Assembly (NCBI GenBank): GCA_021018815.1
Contig: JAITYX010000059.1
Span: 3,534,001 to 3,598,000 of the forward strand
DNA: 64,000 bases
Direction of reading: 5' to 3'
Origin: Talinum fruticosum
Lineage: Eukaryota; Streptophyta; Magnoliopsida; Caryophyllales; Talinaceae
Below the pieces are notes generated by a model. The model was not told where the DNA came from. It made no database searches and was given only the letters and a program-made list of their open reading frames with translations. Shown one piece after another: positions 1 to 13,090 of this stretch (positions within the stretch are counted from its first letter, which is position 1; each line of letters starts with the position of its first letter). The position numbers and the translations under genes are program-made.

Positions 1-926
1 CTCTTATCTCAGGATTTATAAGAAATGGAATGCTTGGTCACGCCAGGCAACTGTTTGACCAGATGCCAGAGCGAGATGTTTTCTCGTGGAGCTCTATTAT
101 TTCTGGTTATTCACATGGCGGACAGGCAAATGTGGCTCTAGAGCTGTTCCGAAATATGGTGGCAGCTGGTGTCCAGCCAAACGAGATCACTATGGTGAGT
201 GTCCTTTCTGCAATAGCGTCTTTAGGTGTGTTGAAAGAAGCAAAGTGGGCCCACGAATATATAAAAAACACTTCAATTCCTCTTAATGACAATTTAATTG
301 CTGCACTTATTGATGCTTATGCCAAATGTGGGAGTATAAGCAACGCCTTAGATGTGTTCAACCCAGTTCGAGATAAAGTTACTACTGTCTCACCATGGAA
401 TGCAATTATATATGGATTAGCAATGCATGGACATGCCACTTTGTCACTGACATTATTTGAAGCCTTAGAAAAGACCGGTATCCTACCAAATTCGATCACC
501 TTTATTGGAGTGTTGACTGCTTGTTGCCACGTTGGACTGGTGGAAGCAGGGGAAAAACACTTTGAGAGCATGAGAAATGTGTACAAATTATGTCCCAATA
601 TTAAGCATTATGGTTGTATGGTTGATCTCCTAGGGAGAGCCGGGCGCCTGCAAGAAGCCGTAGAAATGATAAGGAACATGCCCATGGAGGCTGATGTGGT
701 CATCTGGGGTACCTTATTGGCAGCCTGTAAAACACATGGTAATGTAGAGATAGGAGAAAGAGCTGCTGAGAAATTGAAAAGTCTAGATACATCTCATGGG
801 GCAAGCAGGGTCATGCTATCCAGCCTCTATGCAGATGCTGGTAGGTGGGAGGATGCCATAGGGGTTAGGAAGGCAATGCACGGTCAATTGATGATAAGAT
901 CACCCGGTGCTAGTGGGGTTGCATGA
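1..926 (+). CDS. MEF18: PLS-class pentatricopeptide repeat protein, C-terminal part (MEF18-like)
   Basis: The open frame enters the window at base 3 and ends at TGA 924-926, so the N-terminus lies upstream. The visible ~307 residues are consecutive degenerate ~35-residue PPR units, with hallmarks such as LFDQMPERDVFSWSSIISGY, AYAKCGSISNALDVF and CMVDLLGRAGRLQEAVEMI. They are followed by an E-type tail (the stretch around VVIWGTLLAACKTHGNVEIG and SSLYADAGRWEDA). There is no DYW deaminase domain after it. PLS/E-class PPR proteins bind RNA in plastids or mitochondria and direct C-to-U editing. The similarity I recall is to Arabidopsis MEF18 (At5g19020, mitochondrial editing factor), and the nearby MPK16 and BPM genes support this. 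No intron or frame break is visible. An organelle targeting peptide cannot be judged because the start is missing. The family call is certain; the orthologue call is likely. Confidence 0.85.
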   Translation, partial: LISGFIRNGMLGHARQLFDQMPERDVFSWSSIISGYSHGGQANVALELFRNMVAAGVQPNEITMVSVLSAIASLGVLKEAKWAHEYIKNTSIPLNDNLIAALIDAYAKCGSISNALDVFNPVRDKVTTVSPWNAIIYGLAMHGHATLSLTLFEALEKTGILPNSITFIGVLTACCHVGLVEAGEKHFESMRNVYKLCPNIKHYGCMVDLLGRAGRLQEAVEMIRNMPMEADVVIWGTLLAACKTHGNVEIGERAAEKLKSLDTSHGASRVMLSSLYADAGRWEDAIGVRKAMHGQLMIRSPGASGVA

Positions 927-1948
927 TATTGCAGGGGCATTTTTCAATTATGTTGCTAATGCATATGTGCTCAGCAGAAGATTTGTCTCACATATGAGAG
1001 CAAATGGCGGAGAAGAAAAATGACTGGCTCCTGGCCACCATAAAGAGTGTCAGTCACAGCTCCCAGGACGGACTCTGGCAGCTGATCTTTATGGGGACTT
1101 TCTTTTCTCATGTTTCACTTTTGGTGGATACGGTGATTCCGGCTTAGTGGCCCCATTAATGATGGTGTCTCCCTGATACATGACAGTATCGGGAAGGCAA
1201 GGGGAACTCGCTGCATACCGTGGCTTGGATTTGAGCCTAGCTCGTATGGAAGTTGGAATTTCTCCCAATAAATCACCTTGTGGCCATCGAGTGAGACATT
1301 TGATTCAATCATTTAAGTTTCTTTTTGGGGGAGGGGAGAACTTTTGTGACACCCTCGAAATCCTGTTTCTTTCACTCGTGATGTTACTAAAAGGCCAATG
1401 AAAACTTACAGTTGATTGCAATTCTATTGTTATTTGCAAATAAAAGTCAACGGATTTCCAACTCCTGTGTAACCTGATCATCAATGCGCCACACACTTTG
1501 AATTTACAATTTTTTGACAGAAACCAAAAACACTTGATTCCAAAGTTCCCCACCTGAAAATGCTTCATGACTTTTACATATAGAATATCTGACAATTTTA
1601 CAATGGATCTCTAACATGCTAGGAATCTACAGCAATTGCAACCCCCCAAAATTCAAAATCATAGAAAGAAAAAAGGAAGAATAAGGTACCTGTGGTCTAG
1701 GTTTACTAAGATCAGGCTACAAATGTTGAAACAATAGATGTTCCAAGTTATGGACTCGCTCATTTTTGAAATTTCGCAAGTTTCCAAAATGTAGTGTCGA
1801 TTCTCCATAGTCATTTCTATAAGCTAATTCAGCCCTATATCTTACAACCGGGTCAGCTCATCACTATCCTACATGAGAACTCATACACAAGATCGTAGAA
1901 GTTAGCAGCACGATCGCTCTGAGCATTTGATTCAGAGAATCGGTGGAA
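927..1948. other. Convergent intergenic spacer, PPR to MED33A
   Basis: This is about 1 kb between the stop codons of two converging genes. It should contain both 3' UTRs. I see no coding potential, RNA gene or recognisable repeat in it. Confidence 0.6.
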
Positions 1949-4900
1949 TCATCTTTCACTTTCTATTATGAGCTCTGCAGCTGCCCCCATGGTACTAAAC
2001 CCACCATTTGTGAGCAAAGCCAAAGCAAGGTCCTCCTCATTCCAATGCACAAGTCCCTTGCCCAGTCTCATTAGTAGATCCTCTTCCATTTCCACCACCC
2101 AATTTGGGGCACACTTTACCATTAGGGTTATGAACCGAGAAACATAAGCCTGCCAAATGACCAAATCACAACCCAGAGAGATCTTCCCATCCAGGGCACT
2201 AGCTAGAAACTCCAAGTGTTTCCCGAGAATTTTAGGGCGCCTTTTTGATGCTGACGATAATGTATCAATGCCCCAAGCGAACGCTCCACAAAGAACTGCA
2301 AAGTATGCTAGGGCATACCCTCTGAGCACAGAAACTGTTTGTTCTGATCCTTCCTCCAGTTCGTGTCTATGAACTGATATAAACCAAGATGGCAAGGTTT
2401 CTTTCAACAGACACTGAACCAAACACTGTCCACCAGATAAGCATAGAAGTGTGGCTGCAAGAGAAGCTGCATGTTTCACCTTACTCATTGAGGCCGCAAG
2501 TGAAACAGGCCGATATCTTAGCCCGGCTTTGGTCTTCTTAAGTTTCTCCCTTGTTTCCTTGGAAATCCCGGCATTTGCTATTTCCCGAACAGACTGCATC
2601 AAAAGAGAAACAATCTCTTCTGCCAAGAACATGATATCTCTGACAGACCGATAAACGCGCAAGTACAGGATTCCGGGAGCAACAGGAGATATCCCACCAT
2701 TGAAATGAGACCCGAACCCATGGCCAAGTAAGGCAGCAACACCACCCCTGCTAGAAAGAGGTGCGGAGGAGTTGAGGCCAAGTGTGGCAGTGAAGCAACT
2801 CCTAAGGAGCTGAACCACTGCATCACTGTTATGCAGGAAGACAGTGCGTGATGCCGAGAAGACAAGGAAATCACTCCAACGCTTTGCCTTCTGAGTCCAC
2901 AAAGAAGCCACGATTGGCATGCACGGCCATGGACAGTCAGCTGCAAGAGACTCAAGGGCTGGGCCCGCAAGGTTAAGGAAACGCTGAGAGATTTTGTCGA
3001 GTTTGTAGGTTATAGTGAGGCTCAGAAATGCAGCCAATGGCAGAGGAAGAGTAGCTGGAGAGCTTACTGCTGCACGACAAATAAATATTTGTTAGTTATA
3101 TGGGAATTATGGTCCTAAAAGAGACAGTTGTGGTGAGAAATTTCAGTTTTATATTAGAAACACGATATTCAGACACGGGTATGATGCTTGGACATAGTTG
3201 CACAAAATTCTTTGAAAACAAGCACTTGGACATATATCCTTACTGAGACTTGTACCCAAATCCAAATCCTGGGAGAGAAATCTGAAGCTCTAGCAAAGCT
3301 TAGAGAAATGGTTAGTGCTAGATGCTTAATGCTGTATTTGGGAGAGACAAAATAACCACAGAAGAAATGAAACAAACAGCACATACATGAAGGCCATGTT
3401 TCTTTCCAGTTGCCTTCTAAACCCAAAAAGACGTTGCAAATAAAACAATGCAATATATACTGATAACTTAAGTAGGCAATAACTCAGGCCAAACTGAATT
3501 TCTGCACTCCTATTCCCTCGGGATTCCAGAACGGGTAGTTTACAGGTATATCTTCTTACATTCTATGTTATGAAAACCGGACCAGACCGGTTGGTTGAAC
3601 CGGTTCGACTGGGAACCGCTCGACAGTCCGGTCCGGAGAAGACATAAACTTGTTTGGGCTTTAGAAACCGGAACCACTCGGTCAAACCCGGCTGACCCGG
3701 CTACTCGGATGAACCGGTCAAACTGCGGTCCAACCGCAATTTCTCTTCTTTCTTCTCAGATCTGGTTTCTTTTTATTTGGTTTGGCCATGATTCAGTGAG
3801 CATGACGTAGAGCAGATGAATAGAGAGAGAGAACCGACCCTTCTCCTTTGTTTATATTCATTACAATGAGGAGGATTACGACGCAATGGACAACAAAATG
3901 AGGTGACTATGTTGAATGTTACAAATGTTACCTGCAGCAAGGCTGGGAACATCGATCCCAGTAGCAGCAAGTATTTTCTTGATATGTTCCTCGACATTCG
4001 ATAGATTTGCAGCAGGACTTGGCCAGTCTGTTCCGTTCATCAGAGCCGGTTTCCAAATGCCTCGAGTCACTTCTGCTGAGAAATAACTCACTATGGTTGC
4101 CAAAGATGCTGGAAGAAAATCTGCAAGATCTTTAAGTCCTGAAATGGCAAATATTTATGTGATATAAGAATCAATAGGACCAGATAGCCAGAATTATCTT
4201 GACCAGGCCAGGGAAGAGGAGAGGGGGATCAGATTTGAAAGAAACCTGTGTCATCCAGACTCTCAATTTCACAACTCATAAGTACCCCTATACTCTGAGA
4301 TCTTGAGACATATGGACACAACCCATCATTTAGATTAAAAACACTGATACTAGAGGTTGACTTCCAATTCCAAAAGCTATACATATGTAATGGTGGTCTA
4401 ATCACGCATTTTTCATGTAAACTACTTAAACTATATACGAGCAGTCAAACCCCGTATAACTTGACAAGTAGGCATACCTGTCGCAAGCTCACGAGGGGTC
4501 ACTTGTCCATGAGCACAAGCTGTTAAGGCTGTATCAACAACATAAGGAACAGCTTCCAAGATATCCCAAGCAGGCAACTGTGGCCGCAGGGCACTATCTT
4601 CACTACCAGGCCCAGATGAGCTACTACTTCCAGAAGTTGCAGCAGATTGGCTTCCTCTATTAATCTTTCTGAATATCATACTAAGAAGAACCTCAACAAT
4701 TTGATGCACTGGGCTTTCAGGAATGAGGCCAGAGAGAGGTGCAGCAATGCATGCTTGATGCTGCCTGTACCAGAGTTTGAGTTTTGGAAATGAGTCCACA
4801 AATATGGGTTTCGAGCATGATGCACTTACAACAGCTGAAAGTCTTCTTTTATTACGATCGTTGAAGACATTCCCAGAAGATGTAAGGAGAGAGTTCCGAA

Positions 4901-7900
4901 TCAAGAGTAAATACTCAGGAGTAAGTTGAGACCCAACTGGAGGCACATCTCCCACACCATAGTCAAGAGGCGGATGATTAAACCGCCAAAGCTTTAAAAG
5001 AAGAGTAAACGCATGTGAAAAGACACCATGGGCTGAAATTTCTTCCCCACTGACTGTCCATGAAGCATCAGGAATACAAGATCCAAAAACTTCACAGATT
5101 GTCATTAACGATGCTGCAAGTTGAGGTACCTGCCAGGGAAAGGGATTCTTATTGTGTAGTCAATGGAGATTCTTGGTGTTTTTTTTTTCATGTTTCAAAT
5201 AAAAGGTGTGAATTAATAAATGTGTGATCCAAGAACTAATGACAAATTATATGCATCTATATAATAGTAGAGTCTCTAGAAACTTCCAAAAGAATTTCAG
5301 GGCTCAGCAAAAGGATAAATGACAGTAGTCAGTACAAGTTGAGTATTATACCAAGCCATGCAAAGAGAGGATCTGAACACAGTCAACAGGTGCTATTCCA
5401 GCCAGAAGCACAAAAAGCATTGGTGCATATGCTATCAAATGGCTGTCAGACCCCATATAATCAGCAGGAACTGTTGGAGATAATAATCTAGTGATAAAAT
5501 AAGCAGCATGCTCCTGCAAAACAAGGTGTCAGTTACCATGAAGTCATAAAAAGGATGGTGGTAGTCCGAATTTTGCCTAATTTACCTGCATATTCCAACC
5601 ATGAACGAAGGATGCTCCACAAAGAATTGTTGCTGCGGACATCTTCTCATCCTCCGATCCACTAACCGCAAGCTCAAAAACTTTTTCCAGCTCTGCTAAA
5701 CTTCCATCAAAGGTATGAGCTTAAGTTCAGTTCCTTTACCCTTGGGTAATTTACAAAAAGAAGAGCATCTGATATACCTGACTTCAGAAGATAATTAAAA
5801 GGTGACTACTTGCAAATATATCACAGTATACAGGTTGACAAGATACCAGCCAAAATATGACTGAAAGAAAGGTCAGAAAGACTTCAGAACTCCACCACCA
5901 AGTCACATACCACAAAACTTTGATACTTGTGGAGCATCCACTATCCAGGAACATAATGCACTTCATAAATCTAATGAGGTATGCCCAAGTGAATGAAGTT
6001 GCTTAAACAAAAGAAGTTTATTTCTTCAAGAAACTAAACTGTCCTATATTTTATTGTGGAGTACTAATGCGTTTCAAATCTAGGGTCCAATGGATAAAAA
6101 AAACTTTCTGTAATTCGAATGTAGAGATAAAGCAACATACATCTAATCCCTCCCAAAGCAACACATTCACTTCTCAACCAGGAAGAATCTCAAAATTCCA
6201 AGATCCTAATACTGTTCATCATCTATTCATCTACACAAGATCAACAACGTCTAAAGCATAGAGTGTAATCTAACCACAATATCAACCCGACCACATTCAC
6301 CCTTATTTATGTTGAAGATGTTTCCAGATCCAAAGTTCCTTTAGGTGTTTAGCACACCATTCAGAGACTATACAAAATAAACTTTAAAAAGCATTTAACT
6401 TCATTCACAGTAATTCCCTCAACCTCTTTCCTCAACCTCATTAAGGGTAATTCCCTAGTAGAGAACACTCACTCTCTTTCTCTGTGTGAGTGTGTGGGGA
6501 CGGGGGAGCAAGTAAAGACTCACATATGTCTGGATCCTCTTACACAATCCACAATGGTTATCAAACATTCAATCTTTCTCAACAATGTTAAGAGAAGCAT
6601 TGGTAGGTTCATAAAAATTGTTAAGACTACAACAGCACGTGTAATCTGACTACAAAAGCAAAAATAATTCTATAAGAGAAGAGGAACTAAGGAAGAACTA
6701 AGGAAGTCAGCTAAATCTGTAATTCCTCTACTAGAGAGAAATGGATATTTATGTATTGAACTATGAAAACTGATTCAGGATATCAGCAGATTCTATTAGA
6801 GAAAAACAACTTTATACGATTGATTCACAAGAGGAATTTAACTTTGTTAAGAATGAAACTACAGAGGAATATTTTCATCTAGGGAAGCAATCAACTATCT
6901 CATGATGATACAAGTCATCGGCTACAATATCACAGTAATGAAAAATAACGAAACCCAGAAGTTTGCAAGTAGACACAGATCAATTCTACGGAAAATAGTA
7001 ATCAATTGACATGGAAGACCAGAATGTCTTCTTTACACTTGTTACAGGGGCGACCACTAACAAACAGTATTAGTATACCTTGATGCAGGAGTTGCAACCA
7101 TAGCATTAACCATCGTAGGTGTAAGTGGAGCTCCCTGCATGAATGAGGACCAACCAGGCACTTGAGAAGGCATAAGACTTGGAAATTGATTGATCTGGCC
7201 ATTCACATAACCCGGCCAATAATAAGCAGATTTGTCAAGTAGATTCCTAGCTACGCAAGCTTCAACAATTAAGTGGCGCATATTCCCAGCTGCAGTAAGG
7301 GTGTGAAACAAATACAAAAAAACTGTTATATTACCAGTAGTTTTCACTTTCACAAATTCAATTCATTTCAAATCTTTGCATTAGTTGCCCAAAAATTCTG
7401 AGGAAAAACGGTTTGGGCTGAGTCTACAGAGAAAAAACAAAATGATCATGTTAAACTAAGATGAATCAGTGCTACAGGATCTCATTCAACTAATCACAGC
7501 ACGAGGTAGACGTCTACAGTATTTTAGTTTCGACCAGTTGGTTAATGAACCAATTTTTATTTCATAACAAGAGTTCAAAGCCACATCAGATTTAGCATGA
7601 AGAATACAGTTATTCGGCAGTTGTAATTAAGACTCAAGACTTCTCTTTTTCTCTTCATTCCATCATTTTTAGAGGACAGGGGCAATAACTTCCATTGCTT
7701 CATTGACACATTTGGAATCTTGAGCAACTGAACCAATAGCCACTGTTTTCACCAGCTCTAGAGTTCTAGTCCGTCATCCTCGCATTTATATGATATTACA
7801 TGATTCAGCAAGAAGAAGAGCTCAAAAGGGGACACATGACAGAAAACTTTATAGGCTGCACAAGCTCCACTGAGTGCAACACAAAATTAGAGATGCAAAG

Positions 7901-10900
7901 GAAAGGAAAGGAAAGCACTTTGACAACTGCTGTCCATTTGCTATGTGTGGATTAAACAGTACCCTATAACAAGGTATTCGGAAGGATAACATTCAGAAAG
8001 AATGCAAAAGCAGATCTTAAGAATTAAATACTTACAAAAGTTAATTGGAAAATCTTTGACATCGATACACTCAAAGTATCCATCGGGAACATCAATTCCT
8101 GAAACAAACATCATTGCTTTTGCAGCAGCCAAATTGGCGGCAGAAACAACAGATTGTGGCGGTGTCAACAGGCTCTGATAATTTCCTAGTATCTGTAAGC
8201 AGGAGCACAAATCTTTACGACGCTCCCCAGGATTTTGTTTCTCTTTCCAATGATTGGTGGAACCACATTCTGGCTCGTCAAATGGATTTTCTTCTTCATC
8301 AATGAGATCAGCTACCACTAGGGTAGTGATGGACAACAAAACGCACATTCGGGTATCAAGACGAGGAACTGGCCCCTCTATTGGATCCCTTTCCTAATGA
8401 AGTCATTGTAAATAAAGGAAGCAAAACCATAAGTGCACGGTCATGGAAAAAGAAAATTGAAAACATTAGCAGAAATGTGTATCTCAGGTAGCCAAGACTT
8501 TTTGTTAATGAACAAACAAGCAAACAAACTGTCCATTGAACAAGACTCTTTATGTTTCTTGAAACACGAGTTGACTTGTCAATCAAAACTGAAGCAGCCG
8601 CCTATACCAGTAACTGCCTTCTACTACAATAATCTAACCGTCCTTTCTCTGTACCAGTATACAAAACAAAAAAACACACACAACATTCAGAATAAGATAT
8701 CTGTGTCGAGTCTCCAACTCTAAGTAGCTCAAGAGGCAGTAGTCTTAGATGCTTAGTGACATCTCCTGCGCTTTCCAACACGAATTCAGAGTTTGAAACC
8801 TGATTCGTGGTTTTCCTGTGGGAGAATAGTGGGGATGCAACACCTATAGGCTGGCCTCAGTTCCAATCGACCACTTACCACTATCCCTAGGGAAACAAGG
8901 ACACTCCTCAGTCCTCACTGAACCTGAGCTGGACCAGCCTTTCCTCCAACCCCCAACCCCCTCCCCGCCCCCAAAAAAAAGGAGGGAGGGGAGGAGGGCA
9001 AAAAGAGAATCCATAAGCAAGAATAGTGAAAATTCAGCATTACTGAAAAAAATCAAAAAGTCATCAGTACAGAGCAACTAAATTCATCAGCCAAATTTTG
9101 ATTTAGACAACATATTTCAACGACTTTAGATCTCATGTTACAAGGAAAATTAATGAGTAATCAAACAGAAGGATGAGATGGAGAGCATGTTAAAAACAGT
9201 TGACCAAAATTTCTTACCCTTTGAACAAAACGGAGAGCAGCAATCCAAAGGGCCAAAAAGGTATCATGCCAAGAAGTGTTGTTGATTGCTTGAAGGGACT
9301 TTACCAAACCTGTAAAAGAAGTACTTATGACTTTTACTTAAAAACCAGCATCTTCATGTACTTCAAAATAGATTCTGAAGGGGTAAAAACTCTGTACCAG
9401 AAATAGTCTCAACAGCACTTGTTGCTGTAACTTGAGACCCATCCATTGTATCCTCCAGAACTATATCCAACGGAAGCCACAAAGCAGAGTGACCAGTCGC
9501 CTCACAATGATCAGTGGGAGACACCAGCGAACCGGAATCCATTACCCCGCAGAATTCTTCCAATGAACTATTGCATTCCCGGAATGGGAGTCTTCGAACA
9601 TCATTACTCATGTGTGAAAGTATTTTGGAACTTACGTTTTTAAGTTCTTTAATGCAGATGAATTAGCTGCAAACAACTCTAGACGCTGCGTAAAAGCTGC
9701 CCATTGCTTTGGCCTGTAACAACATAGAAAGAAATTATTTGGAACATCTTCACCATGGCTAGGCGCCAAGAGAAACAATTGTCAGTTTCATTTTTCTGTT
9801 TTGGAAACTTATTGATTGCAATTTTCAAATCTGAGATTTAGGAGAGAGATGGACCCACAGTTCTGAAATTATATTACGTCTAGTCTAAAACTTCCTAGTC
9901 TAAATTCTTTTTGAGAAAATGACTTGAAGAAAGCAAATATATAAGCAACTAAATTACTGCATTGCAGGCCCTCTATTTATCCACCTTAACTAGTCAACAA
10001 AAACAACAGCCACAAAAAAGCTGCCATGATCTCTCCAAGAAAATTTCACTTTTTGACATCATAATTTAGAAGGTAAACATGAAGCTCAATTTCCTAATTT
10101 GTCCTATATGCACGAAAGAACCCATTATTCTATAGATTGGGAGCTGATTCTGTGATTAAAGACTTAAAAGCAGGATTCAAACATTGCCAAGTGCACATAA
10201 GAAAGTGAAAGTGGCGGTCAAAAGAATGCTAGTAGCTACAAAGTATTAATTGTACATCCATCCATAAGAGAAATTTAAGAAGGTACCAGAGCCTTACATG
10301 TTATGGCGCACCAAAGAAAGGATTCTAGAAGTGACACCATGTTTAAGAAATTGACTGATAATGTCAACAGCCATTGCAGTATTCCCACTCCTCAATTTCT
10401 CGAGTACTTCAAACCTCATCTGGTCACTATTATCATAAGTATCCACATCCATGTGTTCAGTATTGGCTAACCAAATGGATTTCTTTTCAGGGGTAAGATC
10501 CAATAACCCCTCATCATCTAGCGATGCATCCAGAAGCTGCCACACAATTGTAAAGATGAATTCAACCAGAAGAATCCCTCCTTCACATGTCTGCAGACCA
10601 TATACTTGAGAAAGATGAAGGGCATGCTCAATTGACACCATGACTCTGCAACATGGAAAAGACCATGAATATATGATAAATAAAAGAACCATTTAAACGT
10701 GGCAAATGAACTCCCAACTTACTTCTGAAATTTAGGGCCATTGATTTGAGACTTCAAAATGAAAGCATATCGTTTCAAAAGTTCCATGTAAAGCCTATAG
10801 CCGGCTGGACGAGAATGCCGACATGGAATGACCCTGTGTACAAAGGGGATTAGTAGGTCAAGGATAGATGTGACTCATGATTCAAGAGCAGAATTGTAAT

Positions 10901-12933
10901 GAGTTGTAAATAACAATCAAAATTGTCAGCTCATGTTAAGGACATAGATCAGAACAAAAGGAAGAAAGAAAAGCAACAACAAATAGGATAAAATTGAAGT
11001 AATAGATAACTCAGACAGCCACAACAAGGGGCAACAATCACATAGCACTTTTAGACCAATGTGTCAAGGTTAAACGTCAATGCAAGTAGCAAATCCTTAG
11101 CCCAACAAAATGCCACCAATTCAAAATGTGATGATATTTTCTTTTTCTTGGGGAGGATTAAAGAAGCATCCATAAGAAGTTTCAAGTAAAATAGTAAGCT
11201 AAATTGTAAACTATTTTTGGGATTGACGGTGTGTTGGAAAGCGCCATATCTGAATCTCACCTGTCGAAGTACAAGCCTTCAAAGAGAAACTATAACTAGC
11301 CTTAAAAGAAAAGGTATAACTTAATAGTATGTTAAAAAATAGATCAGAATTATTGTTGAACTGTCACCTACCAGCAGATTGAGCACACCAATTTTGAAAG
11401 CCTTTTACTTAACGGTACATTCTTGAAATATAACGTAATACAGATTGATAAAGACAAATTCAAGGGACTTGTTTTTCAGGAAGGAAAGTTTTCAAAAACA
11501 TCAAAATTGGGAGGGATGTTTGGACTAAACCATATACTTTAATATAAGAGGAAACTACTCTTGCAACAAAAAAAATAAAATGGTTCCCTGATTGTCCTAC
11601 AATTTTCATTATCCATAAGTACACCCAATGACTCAATATGGGATTCATCATTAAGGATTGAGCATTCATCATCTCCTCAAGGCTAATTTGCAAACCCCAC
11701 TTGCACGTTGATAAGAAGTCAAACTAAGCCTCAAAGAGGTTGATATTTCCTTCTTTTTATTTGGGGGGGTTATGGGGGTCGGAGTCATTCCTGGATAATT
11801 GGTCTAACATGAAAAATAAAGAATTCTGTCTATAGCCTGTAGGTACCTAATTCAGTTAGTGCACTTTTCCGATGACACACGAACCATTCAGCTTATGGAA
11901 TCATTGGTACAGGAAGTCAAAAAGGACCATGAAGACTGGCCAAAAGACCTGAACTTTTATGAATTCAACATGATTTTTCTCAATTGAGTTCAGGTCAGGT
12001 TCAACGTAGCCAGAATCGAGAAGAACAGTGTCATACAATTCAGCTCCTGTAGACATTTGCAAAACTCTGGATTATGACTACAGACCTTAATTGACCAAAT
12101 AATGAGGAACAAAGTCAAAGAATTGACATAGTGATACACAGAAATTACCCAAATCCAAGATCAGCACTAACATCCAAATCCAATTTCAGCACCAAGACAC
12201 AATTGTCAAAAGAATTCATTGACATAATTAACCCAAGCTCCTACCAATGTGATACAAAGTTAATGGCAAATTCAAGGCCAATTCAAACTATATCCTGTTG
12301 CATCCACCATAAAATCAGTCTACCTACTTTTAAGCAGTAAGATTGCATACATGTTGACCCTCAGGCCCGCTTGTTAAGAAAAGGCTGTGTGCACATTCAC
12401 CTCTCCAAATCTGGCATAAGCAAAATCCTCACTCCCAACACCAAAACTCAATTATATACTAACATAGACAACCTCAAACTCCCACAAATATGACAACCCA
12501 CAAGATCAACCCCATAACTTATGCAAATTTTAGGTAATATTCTCAAAATATCAACCACATACCCACCAAGCATTTACAAAAAATGTTGCCGAGAAAATCA
12601 ATATGACCCAAAAGAGAGAATAATGAAAAGACATAGGGGCAAACAAAACCTTGCAGAGAGAAGAGCAAGAACAAGCAAAGGAGGAACCATGTTGATCATC
12701 AGGGCTCGATCCAGAAACTTCCACGCAGCAGGGACGTTGTTGTCCCAACAAATGTAGGAGACCAAAACATGGGCAAGCTCTGTTGAAGGCAGAGAAACCC
12801 CAGCCTCGCTCAAATTCGATGAAAGTTGAATTGCCCACAAAAATGGGTCGCTACCCTTCTCTTGGGCGGCCTTGGTTTGCTCTAGGACACTGTCCCAGAT
12901 GCTTCTCTCTGTGCTTATTACCATCAGACTCAT
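1949..12933 (-). CDS. MED33A: Mediator of RNA polymerase II transcription subunit 33A (RFR1/REF4 family)
   Basis: This is a large plant-specific Mediator tail subunit. In Arabidopsis MED33A/RFR1 and MED33B/REF4 repress phenylpropanoid biosynthesis. I built 12 exons with GT-AG junctions: 12933-12650, 10833-10723, 10645-10298, 9713-9398, 9309-9218, 8393-8036, 7289-7079, 5700-5586, 5513-5352, 5129-4478, 4138-3932, 3069-1949. All phases join, giving about 1325 residues against about 1309 for AtRFR1, provided one base is added in exon 4 (T-run 9637-9641). Conserved family blocks include VSYICWDNNVP, SALWLPLDIVLEDTMDG, SGNMRHLIVEAC, TLLLKLWRFNHPP, WPCMPIVASLWTQKAKRW and LLGHGFGSHF. The protein is HEAT-like helical with no catalytic motif. 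The start at 12933 (MSLMVIS) fits homologues; Met at 12924 is the alternative. An in-frame upstream ATG at 13086 would add a low-complexity LS repeat from a CT microsatellite and is unlikely. Confidence 0.93.
3571..3740. repeat. CCGGTT-rich dispersed repeat in MED33A intron 11
   Basis: This is an island of unusually high GC in an AT-rich intron. It is built from many variants of ACCGGTT, AACCGG and TCCGGTC in both orientations. It resembles short non-autonomous element remnants common in eudicot genomes. I could not define clean terminal repeats or a target-site duplication. Confidence 0.5.
8941..8998 (-). other. G-quadruplex-capable tract in MED33A intron 5
   Basis: On the minus strand, which is the sense strand of MED33A, four G runs of 4-5 bases (complement of 8950-8954, 8957-8961, 8963-8966 and 8968-8972) are separated by 1-2 base loops. 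A second purine tract with three or more G runs lies on the plus strand at 8981-8998. The two are separated by an A8 run. Confidence 0.7.
9637..9641 (-). other. MED33A: Apparent 1-base deletion in MED33A exon 4 (T5 run)
   Basis: Reading on the minus strand, the frame through SSALKNLK hits TAA just after this run of five. If the run were six bases, the same reading continues through KILSHMSNDVRRL into the conserved SALWLPLDIV block without an intron. The only splice alternative would be an intron of about 24 bp, which is too short for plants. Downstream exon phases also require the extra base. Confidence 0.85.
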
Positions 12934-13090
12934 CACACACACAGAGAGTGAGAGAGACAGGGACAAAGAGAGAGACAGAGCAAATGAAAAACGAGGATGA
13001 AGGTGGAGGCTTTTATGTTCTACGTGTACTGTACTACAGATTTGCCCGTTTTGGGATCTTTGTATTTGTATGTTAGGAGTAATCAATTAT
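12934..13090 (-). promoter_or_regulatory. MED33A leader / core promoter region with CT microsatellite
   Basis: On the sense (minus) strand, a CT-rich tract ending in GTGTGTGTG runs directly up to the MED33A start codon, within about 12934-12980. Pyrimidine-rich leaders of this kind are typical of plant 5' UTRs. No convincing TATA box was identified. Confidence 0.4.

Noticed and set aside
3597..3620. A tRNA B-box-like GGTTCGA at 3601
   Set aside because: It is part of the CCGGTT repeat, with no A box or cloverleaf around it.
9611..9636. A short intron between two MED33A exons
   Set aside because: It would be about 24 bp, far below the plant minimum. One extra base in the adjacent T run explains the data better and fits all later phases.
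12934..13086. An N-terminal extension of MED33A from the ATG at 13086
   Set aside because: The extension is mostly an LS repeat translated from a CT microsatellite and has no counterpart in homologues.
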